Shown here piece after piece: positions 47,441 through 57,047 of a stretch of 64,000 nt of DNA; within the stretch, counting starts at the first letter, position 1; each line of letters starts with the position of its first letter. The notes under the pieces are model-generated. The model saw only the letters and a list, made by a program, of their open reading frames with translations, searched no databases and was not told the origin of the DNA. The stretch is from Permianibacter aggregans (GTDB taxonomy: Bacteria; Pseudomonadota; Gammaproteobacteria; Enterobacterales; Permianibacteraceae): assembly GCF_009756665.1 (NCBI RefSeq), contig NZ_CP037953.1, positions 3,224,001 to 3,288,000 of the forward strand, given 5' to 3'. The position numbers were made by a program, and so were the translations under genes.

Positions 47441-47971
47441 AGCCGCAATCGATTTTCTTCGGATCAGTCATTGCAAGGCTTCTCCGGTAAGGGTTTAGGT
47501 ACGGTCTTTATATCAAGCTTGCCAAAGACCGCAATTCGACTGTCACAGGCTTTGCAAAGTCCACTCGTCGATATCGAACAGGTAACAGTGGTTTGCTCTC
47601 AAACACAGAACAGAAGCGCTTCAGTTTGATGTGGCGGCAAGAGCCAGATTGATGATTCTTAGAAACCATCGCCTTCGTTTCGTTTGTCGATTCAGTTGTC
47701 AAAGCTATTAGCATCCAGCGCTAACAGATTTATCTCGCATAAAAAACAGGGTGTTGCCGCTCTGCCATTGACTGAGTCGTTGCTTCGCCGTTACAACCAA
47801 CTGAGTTAAATTAAAGCAACAACAGTGCAACGCTTGAGGTGATCAAAGGGATTTTCAGCGGCGTTGCGCCCGTGTTTGAGACATGGGGTATTGGCGGTTC
47901 GCCGGTCGGAAAATAATAAGCATCTGTCCGAACCCCCGGCGCCGCGTTAACGGCTTACGCAAGGAGGCGTG
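47441..47971. other. Long non-coding stretch before the 1561-residue protein
   Basis: 531 bp without a convincing gene. It contains a 7-bp inverted repeat GGTCTTT/AAAGACC (47503-47530) and a possible promoter TTGACT-N18-TACAAC (47768-47797). A 68-codon minus-strand frame at 47508-47714 has no ribosome site or recognisable content. The length is unusual for this gene-dense window and could hold a small RNA or a long leader. Confidence 0.6.
47768..47797 (+). promoter_or_regulatory. Weak sigma-70 promoter candidate
   Basis: TTGACT (47768-47773), 18-bp spacer, TACAAC (47792-47797); four of six matches in the -10. It would give a leader of about 165 nt to ATG 47972. Confidence 0.3.
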
Positions 47972-50900
47972 ATGGCCACAGAAACGGAAGCATCGGGCAA
48001 CGGTTCATCGAAAGCGCGCAAGAACCGTTCAATCATGGTGCTGTTCACCAGCATTCTGGCGGTGGTGGCGATTGCGGCGGTGTATTACGCCAGCCATATC
48101 AATCAGCAACTGGAACTGAAAGAACAGCGCGCCTATCGCGGTTTGCATGAAGCGCAGAAGCAAATTATCACGGCGCTGAATACCGCGCGCGGTTTGCGCG
48201 CGACACTGGGAACCTCACCGGATTTCGCCAGCCAGAATCTCAGTTACCAACAACTGACGAAAGCGCTGAACCGACAATTACCGAGTCCACAAACACGGCA
48301 AATGTTGCGTCAGAACGGCTTCAAGGATTTTGCCGAGACGCATGGCGAAGACAGCCATCAGCTATTGCGCGGTCTGAATAGTCTGGCGCGCAAGTATGAT
48401 TATCTCGATCTGGAAGAAGCGATTCGCGTCGAGTGGGAGGTGTACGAATCGGTGCGTGGTCGCGCGCCACGCAGAAACCAGGCGTCAGAACAATCGTATT
48501 CCTGGTCCGGCGAAGACTACAGCGAGTTGCTGCGATCACTCGATGAACAGAAAAAAGCTGGGCTGGTCGCCGGTGTCGAGCAAGTCAAAACCCAGATCTC
48601 ACGGCAGCTGTTGCAGCGTTATCAGTTCAGCGAAAGCGAGCGTCTGGCCGCGAAATGGTTGAATGCGGTTCTGCAGGGAGAAAAGTATTCTGCGAACCTG
48701 AGTCGTTGTGAGCAAAATTTATCGGATCAGATCAGTGCTCGAGAGGAACGGCAAACCATTTGTCGGACGATGGCTGCGGTGTTGGTGTTGGAGTCGACCC
48801 GTGCTGGTGGCTTGGAATTAACCAGCTATTTGCGCTCGGGCATCAAGCCGTTTCCGGAACAGGAATTTCCGCTGGCGCCGAACTCGGCTCGCTGTCGAGC
48901 GGAGAGCCGCGGCAGCAGCGGGTTGACGCCGGACGAACAGGGTTTCATCAATGTCGCAGTCTGGCAGCGTGAGAATCCTGCCGATCCGCGACTATTGGTT
49001 GGCCGCTGTCGGCATCAGGATTTCACGGCCGACAAAAAGATAAAAAATGAAGATGAAAGCGAAAGAGTTGATGCTGTTTACGCAGCTGAGGTCAAGCTCG
49101 ATCACTTCGTTTCGGCCGGTGGCCATTTCGACGAGCTGGATGTCGTCGCGTTAGCCGATGCGGAAGGACGATTGCTGTGGCAGTGGGCCAAGGAACGAAT
49201 GCCTGCGATAGGGCGGCGCTTGTATCAGGATACGCTGCCGGGTATTGCCGAGATCAGCACATTGACCAGCGCCAAACTGGTTAGTCAGCTTCCGGAGTCC
49301 GCTGGCAACAAAGAGTTGCAAGCGCTGACCGAGTTGTTTCGCAACGAACAACTTGAACAGAACGATATCTACTACATGGGTGAAAAAGCGAGGCTGTATA
49401 TTCAACGCTTTATGTTGCCGATTGTTTTTTGTCAGGCTGCAGGCGGCCCGGAAAAAACGAAGGAAACCGCGGCAGCAAGCGAAGCGGAGTCCAGCTCGGC
49501 GCAAGCAGGTTCCCCCGTCGCTGAACGCCACGGCAGCACCATTACAAAATCAAATCAGCAATCATTTATCTGTGGCGAAGAGCTTGCGCACCTGATTGGG
49601 GTGCGCAAACTTACCGGCACCGACAAAGTCGGCGCGCTGGCGCCGAAGACTTTCATACTGTGGTTTTATTTGGCGGCGATGTTCCTGTTGCTATGGCCAT
49701 GGCTTGCCATTGTGTTGTCGCCACATAAAGTCGCCATCGGCAAATCGCATGCTGTGCTGCTGGTGTTGACGCTGGGCATGGTCGTGGTGCTGTTGCTGAA
49801 TGGTGTACTGGGTGAGCGAGTTTACGCTGGGTTATTGAAGCAATTGGAGCGCGAAACTTCGCGCTACGGCGAACAGATCGCCGATGCATGGCATCAGGAA
49901 TTGTCCTCAGTGTTGCAGACAACATTGCAGGACCTCACCAAGCTTGAGCAGCTAAGGCAATGGCGAGAACAACCCGAGGCGTGGCAAAGCGCCGGCTATC
50001 GTTGCGCTTACGAATCGGGTGCAGGCCAGCGTAGTGGCACGTTTACTGTGCGCAGTTGCTATCAACCTTCGATGTTGAAGCTGGAAACCATCCGCGAAAT
50101 TAATAACGAGCCATCGCCGCGTGTGCTGTCACTTGGCAGCAATATGAGTTTGTTTGAAATCGAACACGATGGCGATGGCGTGCGGCCGGTGCTGGTTTAT
50201 CACGAACCACTGCCGCAGTACGGTCATCGCTTCAATGCCGGTGGTCGCCAGTACTTCAAATCGGTGGTCAATCGTCAAGGCTGGCCCTGCGACTGGCCGG
50301 CGTGTCGCGGCAGCGACCAAAGGGAAATCGAACAATTTGTCATTGAACGCATCACCAATTCCACCGACGCTCGACTGGCCAGTCAATTAGCCATTCGTTT
50401 GCGGCCGCAGCAGCACTCCGAATCGGACATGAATGGCAACAAACCGGTGAAGTTGTATTCGGCGGAGATCAGCACGCAAGCTCTGGAATTCGCCTTGGCT
50501 TTGCCCGGTGTCGAAATGTTGGTGGTCGACAATGCGACCGGCATGGTGCTGTTTCACAGCGCTGACGAAGCGCGTGTGCTGAACGAATTCATTCACAGCG
50601 AAATTGCCGATGAAAACGCGCTGATGGCGGCGATGAGCCGAGGCAAGGAAACGCCACTTATTACCCGCTATCGTGGCGTGCCGGTCTGGTTGCATGTGCG
50701 ACCTTTGCCGCATGTGCCCTGGAGCTTGGTGCAAGTTTTTCCCTTGGAAAAGCTGCAACTGACCGTGGCAAACATGACCTTGCCGGCGCTGGCTTATATG
50801 TTGTTGCCAATTCTGGCGCTGGGTGCTGCTGGCATCATTGCGCTGCTGTATCGCCGGCGCATCAGTTGGTTATGGCCGCAATGGCGATTGAATGTCATGT

Positions 50901-52657
50901 ATCGGAAAGCGAGCGTCGTTATTGCGTTGCAAACGCTGTTGCTGTTATTGGTGGCAGGTTATGTTGATGATGGCATGCTGATCGTGTTAACGATGTTGCA
51001 TGTAACGTCGGTGTTGCTGATCAATCAGTTGCTGTTCGGCGTGCGCGCCGGCAACAAGTTGCTGCGATCGTCTCGCTGGCGTTATCCATTTGCTCGATGG
51101 TTGCTGCAAGCCTCCAAATCAATAGGTCTGGTCAGCAGGCCTGAAACCTTGTCGCGCTGGCAGGTACGCGCCTTGTCGCTGTGGTTGTTGCTGCAGTTGC
51201 TGATGCTGCTGTTATTGCTGCACGGCATGGCCATAACAACGATTCTCGCTTGGCCTCTCATTATTTTTGCCTTGTTGTTTGTGCTGATGTTGTGGTCGGC
51301 GTTGCGGGCACTGGGTAATGTTGAACGGGAAGCCTCTTATGAGCAAAGTGTGCTGCAGGAAAGCCGCTTGCGTGCCGGCAACCAAAGCGATAAATCGCTG
51401 ACGCCGAATATGCGCTTTATCCGTTACGCTAGACGCTTCGGTGTCTGGATGACGCTGTCGGTGTTCAGCATTTTTGTTATTCCTTCCTTACTGTTTACCG
51501 CCGATTTGGGGGCTGCGGTCAGCGCCCGCGTCAATCTGGTCGCGGAGCAAACGCTGCGTTATCAGTATGGCTATAACCGCTACCGGCTCTATCAAACCAG
51601 TCGTTTGCTGTATCCGGAGCTATCGCGCAGTAGCGTCATGTTCAAACTGTCTGAGCCCGGTCACTACGCCACACATCAGTATTTTGCCGTTAGTGACTGC
51701 AAGGAATGCGCATTCAGTTACAGCACCGAGAAACTTGGCATGCATGTCGCGTCGCCATTTACCTCATATCAAACATTGGAACGAGATCCGAGCCAGCGTT
51801 GGCCGTTGTTTGATTGGATTTTGCAGCGTGTGACCACCGGCAGTGATTTTCAGGCCGCCTTCCGCTTTGCCGAATACGCCGATGCTCAGGATTTTCGCGG
51901 TGAACCTATCGCCATGACGGTCAGTCTGCCGCCGCTATGGCATTTCGGTTTCTCTGTGCTTGGTGACAACCCGTATGTGGAGTTGTTTGCCTACGCACTG
52001 CTGCTGTTTTTGCTGGCATTGCTGGTGTACGCCTTGGTCAGCTATATCGCAAAAGTGGTGTTCTGTATCGACGCGACGATACCCGGCCAGCGGCGTGTGG
52101 AATCACCGATTCATCAATCAGCATTTCTGAATCGGGAACTGGAGTTGGTACCGGCAGAACAGCGACCGGAAATTGCCGAATTGATCGGTGAAATGATGCG
52201 CGGTTTACCGGACAGCCATGTCGTCGCCTACCTGGCGCAGAAAGAACAAAGTCAGTATGACGCGATCTGGCGAAATCTGTCCGAAAAAGAAAAATGCCTG
52301 TTGCGCCATATCGCTGCCGGCGACTCGCCTTTGTCCAGCGACATCTATTCATTGAAGCAACTGATCGCGAAAGCGCTGGTGGTGCCACGACCGAACTTCC
52401 AAATCATCAACGAATCATTCCGCCTGTTTATTCTGGCCAATGTCGACGAGGAAATGATGGCCGAATGGGAGTACAAAGTCCGCTCCGATGCCTGGACGAC
52501 GTTGCGTTGGCCGCTCGGTGTTGCGCTGGTGCTGTTGCTGGCCTGGATGTCCTATTTCGGCGGCGACATCGCGCAACTCGTTACCTCCAGCATGATGGCG
52601 GCCGGTGGCTTGTTCGCGGCTATCAGGCAGGCGATGTCGATGTGGAAAGGCGGCTGA
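47972..52657 (+). CDS. 1561-residue polytopic membrane protein with Cache-like periplasmic region
   Basis: I do not recognise a named family. Layout from ATG 47972 (AAGGAGG upstream): TM1 at about 20-41; a large polar region 42-555 with several Cys, helix-rich near 100-260; two spans at about 560-580 and 593-613; a second periplasmic region about 614-935 whose GGRQYFKSVV, FVIERITNSTDARLASQLAI and MLVVDNATGMVLFHS resemble double-Cache sensor domains; further spans near 938-960, 979-1020, 1066-1110, 1156-1178, 1333-1360 and 1512-1530; and a cytoplasmic helical segment about 1427-1500 (YDAIWRNLSEKEKCLLRHIA, IINESFRLFIL) that looks like a winged-helix or helical effector module. There is no kinase, GGDEF, methyl-accepting or ATPase motif. 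It is likely a large signal receptor or scaffold. It stands alone, with a 531-bp gap before and a deaminase gene after. Confidence 0.9.
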   Translation: MATETEASGNGSSKARKNRSIMVLFTSILAVVAIAAVYYASHINQQLELKEQRAYRGLHEAQKQIITALNTARGLRATLGTSPDFASQNLSYQQLTKALNRQLPSPQTRQMLRQNGFKDFAETHGEDSHQLLRGLNSLARKYDYLDLEEAIRVEWEVYESVRGRAPRRNQASEQSYSWSGEDYSELLRSLDEQKKAGLVAGVEQVKTQISRQLLQRYQFSESERLAAKWLNAVLQGEKYSANLSRCEQNLSDQISAREERQTICRTMAAVLVLESTRAGGLELTSYLRSGIKPFPEQEFPLAPNSARCRAESRGSSGLTPDEQGFINVAVWQRENPADPRLLVGRCRHQDFTADKKIKNEDESERVDAVYAAEVKLDHFVSAGGHFDELDVVALADAEGRLLWQWAKERMPAIGRRLYQDTLPGIAEISTLTSAKLVSQLPESAGNKELQALTELFRNEQLEQNDIYYMGEKARLYIQRFMLPIVFCQAAGGPEKTKETAAASEAESSSAQAGSPVAERHGSTITKSNQQSFICGEELAHLIGVRKLTGTDKVGALAPKTFILWFYLAAMFLLLWPWLAIVLSPHKVAIGKSHAVLLVLTLGMVVVLLLNGVLGERVYAGLLKQLERETSRYGEQIADAWHQELSSVLQTTLQDLTKLEQLRQWREQPEAWQSAGYRCAYESGAGQRSGTFTVRSCYQPSMLKLETIREINNEPSPRVLSLGSNMSLFEIEHDGDGVRPVLVYHEPLPQYGHRFNAGGRQYFKSVVNRQGWPCDWPACRGSDQREIEQFVIERITNSTDARLASQLAIRLRPQQHSESDMNGNKPVKLYSAEISTQALEFALALPGVEMLVVDNATGMVLFHSADEARVLNEFIHSEIADENALMAAMSRGKETPLITRYRGVPVWLHVRPLPHVPWSLVQVFPLEKLQLTVANMTLPALAYMLLPILALGAAGIIALLYRRRISWLWPQWRLNVMYRKASVVIALQTLLLLLVAGYVDDGMLIVLTMLHVTSVLLINQLLFGVRAGNKLLRSSRWRYPFARWLLQASKSIGLVSRPETLSRWQVRALSLWLLLQLLMLLLLLHGMAITTILAWPLIIFALLFVLMLWSALRALGNVEREASYEQSVLQESRLRAGNQSDKSLTPNMRFIRYARRFGVWMTLSVFSIFVIPSLLFTADLGAAVSARVNLVAEQTLRYQYGYNRYRLYQTSRLLYPELSRSSVMFKLSEPGHYATHQYFAVSDCKECAFSYSTEKLGMHVASPFTSYQTLERDPSQRWPLFDWILQRVTTGSDFQAAFRFAEYADAQDFRGEPIAMTVSLPPLWHFGFSVLGDNPYVELFAYALLLFLLALLVYALVSYIAKVVFCIDATIPGQRRVESPIHQSAFLNRELELVPAEQRPEIAELIGEMMRGLPDSHVVAYLAQKEQSQYDAIWRNLSEKEKCLLRHIAAGDSPLSSDIYSLKQLIAKALVVPRPNFQIINESFRLFILANVDEEMMAEWEYKVRSDAWTTLRWPLGVALVLLLAWMSYFGGDIAQLVTSSMMAAGGLFAAIRQAMSMWKGG

Positions 52658-52730
52658 AGCATTGCCACTTGCGTTGAACACACATTGCTTTTAAGTTCAG
52701 AGCATAGTGGCAGCGACTGAGGATCAGCCG

Positions 52731-53297
52731 ATGAATGCTGCGATTCACATTACCCAGCCTGATTGGCTGCGGCAGATGGTATCGAACTGTCCGAGCTTGG
52801 CTGATGACCAACAGCGGATGGCATTTGTGCTGGATTTGGCTCAAGAGACCGTACGAAGAGGCTATGGTGGCCCGTTTTCAGCAGCGGTATTTGCCGAGAG
52901 TGGTCAGTTGATTAGTGTCGGTGTCAATTCGGTGCTGCCACAACACAACAGTGTTCTGCATGCCGAAGTGGTCGCGCTGATGTTCGCAGAGCAGTACCAG
53001 CAACGACATGATTTGCCGCGTCACAGCTTGTTCTGTTCCTGTGCCCCCTGTGCGATGTGTCTCGGCGCCATTTTCTGGAGTGGTGTGCAGCGTGTAGTGT
53101 CGGCCGCGACCAAAGCAGATGCCGAAGCAGCTGGTTTCGATGAAGGGCCGGTATTTCCGCAAACGCTGGACTATTTACGCAAAGCGGGCATTGAACTGGT
53201 GGAAGGTTTGCAGCGGCAAAGAGCCAGGCAGATCTTGCTGGATTACCGGGCCGGCGGCGGTGAAATTTATAATCCGCTATCGGGTCAAAAAGCATGA
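52731..53297 (+). CDS. Nucleoside/guanine deaminase-like protein
   Basis: 188-residue zinc deaminase of the CMP/dCMP family. The active site reads HAEVVAL (His, Glu) and CAPCAMCLGAIFWSGV (PCxxC), so all metal and catalytic residues are present. The arrangement RRGYGGPFSAAVF near residue 45 and AGFDEGPVFPQTLDYL downstream resembles guanine deaminases (GuaD type) rather than tRNA-specific TadA. GAGGATCAG lies before ATG 52731; an in-frame GTG eight codons earlier is less likely. Together with the next gene, 29 bp downstream, it may form a two-gene unit. Confidence 0.88.
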   Translation: MNAAIHITQPDWLRQMVSNCPSLADDQQRMAFVLDLAQETVRRGYGGPFSAAVFAESGQLISVGVNSVLPQHNSVLHAEVVALMFAEQYQQRHDLPRHSLFCSCAPCAMCLGAIFWSGVQRVVSAATKADAEAAGFDEGPVFPQTLDYLRKAGIELVEGLQRQRARQILLDYRAGGGEIYNPLSGQKA

Positions 53298-53326
53298 GCA
53301 AGATGCGAGGCAGGCGGAGGTAACCC

Positions 53327-53992
53327 ATGCAGTCTACGTCCGAGTTCCGTCATGATTATCGTCAGCGAAATATCTCCCGGCATTATCGAGCCCATTGGCA
53401 TATTGCGCTCAATATGGCGATTGGTATCGGGTTCATTACGTTGGCGGTATTGCAGAGCAACAACATTCAACCATTGGAATGGTTGGTCGTTCCGTTCACG
53501 TTTCTCTATGCGAACCTGGCTGAGTATCTCGGTCATCGTTATCCGATGCACCGACCTTTTCCCGGCTTGAAACTGATTTACCAGCGTCATGCGCGTGAGC
53601 ATCACCGTTTCTTTACCGCGGAACAGATGGCGTTTGAGCAAGCCTGCGATGTCAAAGCCGTGCTGTTTCCACCGAGTCTGGTGCTGTTCTTCGCTGGCGT
53701 ATTCGGTGTGCCGATCTGGTGGTTAATCAGTTGGCTATGGAGCGACAATGCGGCCTGGCTGTTTACGGCGACCGGCGCAGCATACTTCCTGAATTACGAA
53801 CTGCTGCACTCGATTTATCATTTGCCGGAGCAATCACGGATTCGACAACTGCCATTGATCAAACGCATGAGCTACTGGCACACCGCGCATCATCGACCAG
53901 AGCTGATGACGCACTGCCATTTCAATATCACTTATCCGATCTTCGATTATCTGTTTGGCACGCGTGCGCCGAAAGAGTTGCCTCATAATTAA
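53327..53992 (+). CDS. Fatty acid hydroxylase/sterol desaturase family protein
   Basis: 221 residues, two to four hydrophobic spans and the di-iron histidine clusters: EYLGHRYPMHR, QRHAREHHRFF, ELLHSIYHLP and YWHTAHHRPELMTHCHFN. Such proteins hydroxylate or desaturate membrane lipids or carotenoids with oxygen. The exact substrate cannot be told. GGAGG lies 7 nt before ATG 53327. It is followed by a bidirectional terminator shared with uvrA. Confidence 0.88.
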   Translation: MQSTSEFRHDYRQRNISRHYRAHWHIALNMAIGIGFITLAVLQSNNIQPLEWLVVPFTFLYANLAEYLGHRYPMHRPFPGLKLIYQRHAREHHRFFTAEQMAFEQACDVKAVLFPPSLVLFFAGVFGVPIWWLISWLWSDNAAWLFTATGAAYFLNYELLHSIYHLPEQSRIRQLPLIKRMSYWHTAHHRPELMTHCHFNITYPIFDYLFGTRAPKELPHN

Positions 53993-53995
53993 TAG

Positions 53996-54030
53996 AAAAA
54001 AGCCCGGCTGTTTCTGACCGGGCTTTTTTT
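53996..54030. terminator. Bidirectional terminator between hydroxylase gene and uvrA
   Basis: AAAAAAGCCCGG, a 9-nt loop and CCGGGCTTTTTTT lie between convergent genes. The uvrA stop codon (54029-54031) falls within its T-run. Confidence 0.92.
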
Positions 54031-56899
54031 ATTTGCTGGCGCGTCGCTTTTTCGGTGTGCTGCTGGCCTGTTGCTTGGCCAGCAGTTCGCCGAGGAAACG
54101 GCCAGTGTGCGAAGCCTTGACCGTGCAGATATCTTCCGGTGTACCGGCCGCGATGATCTGGCCGCCACCACTACCACCTTCCGGACCCAAATCAACAATC
54201 CAGTCAGCGGTTTTGATCACATCGAGGTTATGTTCGATGACGACAATGGTGTTGCCGTGATCGCGCAGCTCATGCAGCACTTTCAGCAATTGTTTGACGT
54301 CGTGAAAGTGCAGACCGGTGGTTGGCTCATCGAGTATGTACAGCGTTTTGCCGGTGTCGCGACGTGACAATTCTTTCGACAATTTCACCCGTTGCGCTTC
54401 ACCGCCGGAAAGTGTGGTCGCCGACTGGCCAAGCGTGATGTAGGACAAACCAACATCCATCAAGGTTTGTAGTTTGCGGGCAATGGCGGGCACGGCATCG
54501 AAAAACGCGCGGGCATCCTCAACCGTCATGTTCAGCACTTCGGTGATGTTCTTGCCCTTGTAAGTCACGTCCAGCGTTTCGCGGTTGTAGCGCTGGCCTT
54601 TGCAGACATCGCATTGCACATAGATATCCGGCAGGAAATGCATCTCCACTTTCAACAAGCCATCGCCCTGACAGGCTTCGCAGCGTCCGCCTTTGACGTT
54701 GAAACTGAATCGACCTGGCGCATAACCTCGGGCGCGCGCTTCTTTGGTTTCGGAAAACAGTTCGCGGATGGGCGTGAACAGGCCGGTGTAAGTTGCCGGA
54801 TTGGAGCGCGGGGTGCGCCCGATCGGGCTTTGATCGATATCGATTACCTTATCGAAATGCTCCATGCCATCGAGTGTTTTGTAGGGCGCTGGGTTGACGT
54901 TCTCCGCCCCGTTCAATTCTTTCGCGGCGACTTGATACAGCGTGTCGTTGATCAACGTCGATTTACCGGAGCCAGAAACCCCGGTAATGCAGGTAAATAA
55001 TCCGACCGGTAATTCCAGGCTGACGTTTTTCAGGTTGTTGCCAGCGGCGCCGGTCAGTGTCATCACTCGGCTTGGATCCATCGGTGTGCGAACCGTCGGG
55101 ATTTCAATCGCTTCGCTACCGGACAGGTACTGACCGGTTATCGATTTCTTGTTGGCGCAAATTTCCTTGTAGCTGCCTTGCGCGACAATCTCACCACCAT
55201 GAACGCCGGCACCGGGGCCGATGTCGACAATATGATCGGCACTGCGTATCGCGTCTTCGTCGTGCTCAACGACAATGACTGTGTTGCCGATATCGCGCAA
55301 ATAGGTCAGTGTTTTCAGCAGCCGTTCGTTATCGCGCTGATGCAGACCGATCGATGGCTCGTCGAGAATGTACATGACGCCGACCAGGCCAGCTCCGATC
55401 TGCGAGGCCAGTCGAATACGCTGCGCTTCGCCACCGGACAGAGTTTCGGCACTGCGATCCAGCGTCAGGTATTCCAAACCGACGTTGACCAGAAAACCCA
55501 GGCGTGCGGTGATTTCATTGAGAATCTTCGAAGCAATTTTGCCGCGCTGGCCGGTCAATTTCAGTTTGTCGAAATATTGTTGTGCTTCACCAACGGGCAA
55601 GCGAACGATATCCGGCAGCGATTCCTTTTTTATGCGAACATTACGCGCCGCTTCGTTCAGGCGTGTGCCTTCACAATCCGGGCAGGGTTTGGTGGTCATG
55701 AACTTGGCCAGTTCATCACGAATCTGCTGCGAATCGGTGTCGCGGTAACGGCGCTCGAAATTGGCGATGATGCCTTCGAATGGATGCTTGCGCATGACCG
55801 AGTCACCGCGGTCGTTGTAATAACGGAAATCGATGACTTCCTTACCGCTGCCATAGAGCACGACATCCTGGGCTTTTTTCGGCAGTTTCTTGAAAGGCGT
55901 TTCGAGGTCGAACTTGTAATGCTTGGCCAGCGATTTCAGCATATGGAAATAAAATACATTGCGCTTATCCCAGCTGCGAATCGCACCATCACTTAAGGAC
56001 TTGTCCGGCGCCGTGACCACCCGCGATGGATCGAAATAGGAATGCACGCCCAAGCCGTCACAAGTCTGACAGGCGCCAGAAGGGCTGTTGAACGAGAACA
56101 GTTTGGGTTCGAGCTCGGTCAGGGCAAATCCGCATTGCGGGCAGGCGTGTTTGGCCGAGAAAACCAGTTCAGCTTTTTTCTCGTCGTCCATGAAAGCGAT
56201 TTGCGCCAATCCATCGGAAAGTTTCAGCGCGGTTTCAATCGATTCAGCCAAGCGTTGCTTTTGGTCGTCGCGCACTTTGAAACGATCGATCACCACTTCA
56301 ATCGTGTGTTTGCTGCGGGCATCGAGTTTCGGCGCTTCGGCAAGCTCAACGACATTGCCGTTGATGCGGGCACGGACAAAGCCTTTGCCTTTCAGTTCGG
56401 TCAACAAACCGACGTGTTCACCCTTACGGCCCTGAATCACTGGCGCCAACAGCATCAAGCGCGCGCCTTCATCCATTTCCAGAATCCGGTCGACCATTTG
56501 CGAGACGGTTTGTGCGTCGAGCTTGATGCCATGGGTCGGACAATGCGGTTCGCCAACGCGGGCATAGAGCAGGCGCAGATAATCGTAAATCTCGGTAACG
56601 GTGCCTACGGTCGAACGCGGGTTATGCGAAGTCGATTTCTGCTCGATGGAAATGGCTGGGCTCAAGCCTTCGATATGCTCGACATCGGGCTTTTCCATCA
56701 GACTCAAGAACTGCCGCGCGTAAGCCGACAGCGATTCAACATAGCGGCGCTGGCCTTCGGCGTAGAGCGTATCGAAGGCCAGTGAGGATTTGCCGGAGCC
56801 CGAAAGGCCGGTGATGACAATCAGCTTGTCGCGCGGCAAATCGAGATCGATGTTCTTCAGGTTATGGGTGCGGGCGCCGCGAATCAGGATTTTATCCAT
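54029..56899 (-). CDS. uvrA: UvrABC excinuclease subunit A
   Basis: Damage-recognition ATPase of nucleotide excision repair, 956 residues from ATG 56899 (E. coli 940). First ATPase with [20 protein letters not shown], zinc module 1 in [20 protein letters not shown] and CQTCDGLG, signature [16 protein letters not shown]; second ATPase with [13 protein letters not shown], zinc module 2 [20 protein letters not shown] and [10 protein letters not shown], and [15 protein letters not shown]. The C-terminal tail is basic ([14 protein letters not shown]). The frame is open upstream to 57025, but only 56899 starts with the conserved [16 protein letters not shown] could not see a LexA box in the 150 bp upstream. 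Confidence 0.98.
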   Translation of the reverse strand: MDKILIRGARTHNLKNIDLDLPRDKLIVITGLSGSGKSSLAFDTLYAEGQRRYVESLSAYARQFLSLMEKPDVEHIEGLSPAISIEQKSTSHNPRSTVGTVTEIYDYLRLLYARVGEPHCPTHGIKLDAQTVSQMVDRILEMDEGARLMLLAPVIQGRKGEHVGLLTELKGKGFVRARINGNVVELAEAPKLDARSKHTIEVVIDRFKVRDDQKQRLAESIETALKLSDGLAQIAFMDDEKKAELVFSAKHACPQCGFALTELEPKLFSFNSPSGACQTCDGLGVHSYFDPSRVVTAPDKSLSDGAIRSWDKRNVFYFHMLKSLAKHYKFDLETPFKKLPKKAQDVVLYGSGKEVIDFRYYNDRGDSVMRKHPFEGIIANFERRYRDTDSQQIRDELAKFMTTKPCPDCEGTRLNEAARNVRIKKESLPDIVRLPVGEAQQYFDKLKLTGQRGKIASKILNEITARLGFLVNVGLEYLTLDRSAETLSGGEAQRIRLASQIGAGLVGVMYILDEPSIGLHQRDNERLLKTLTYLRDIGNTVIVVEHDEDAIRSADHIVDIGPGAGVHGGEIVAQGSYKEICANKKSITGQYLSGSEAIEIPTVRTPMDPSRVMTLTGAAGNNLKNVSLELPVGLFTCITGVSGSGKSTLINDTLYQVAAKELNGAENVNPAPYKTLDGMEHFDKVIDIDQSPIGRTPRSNPATYTGLFTPIRELFSETKEARARGYAPGRFSFNVKGGRCEACQGDGLLKVEMHFLPDIYVQCDVCKGQRYNRETLDVTYKGKNITEVLNMTVEDARAFFDAVPAIARKLQTLMDVGLSYITLGQSATTLSGGEAQRVKLSKELSRRDTGKTLYILDEPTTGLHFHDVKQLLKVLHELRDHGNTIVVIEHNLDVIKTADWIVDLGPEGGSGGGQIIAAGTPEDICTVKASHTGRFLGELLAKQQASSTPKKRRASK

Positions 56900-57002
56900 G
56901 GTGCTATTTGGTTTCCCCGGAAACGAAGACGAATCCGCCCGGGACGACAAAAGGCCGCCGGCGGAGAGGTGTGGACAGTGTAGCTTATACGAAAGGCCAA
57001 GG

Positions 57003-57019
57003 GTTAACGTTTCGTTAAC
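57003..57019. repeat. 17-bp palindrome upstream of uvrA
   Basis: GTTAACG-TTT-CGTTAAC, perfect 7-bp arms, in the 148-bp gap between the histidine kinase stop and uvrA. AT content and symmetry suit a repressor operator; it does not match the LexA consensus CTGT-N8-ACAG. Confidence 0.7.
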
Positions 57020-57047
57020 ATTCACAGAGCCGTTTTGGCAAGCCGGG

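Noticed and set aside
47508-47714. 68-codon minus-strand frame in the 531-bp gap
   Set aside because: No ribosome site, no similarity that I recognise and low-information composition.
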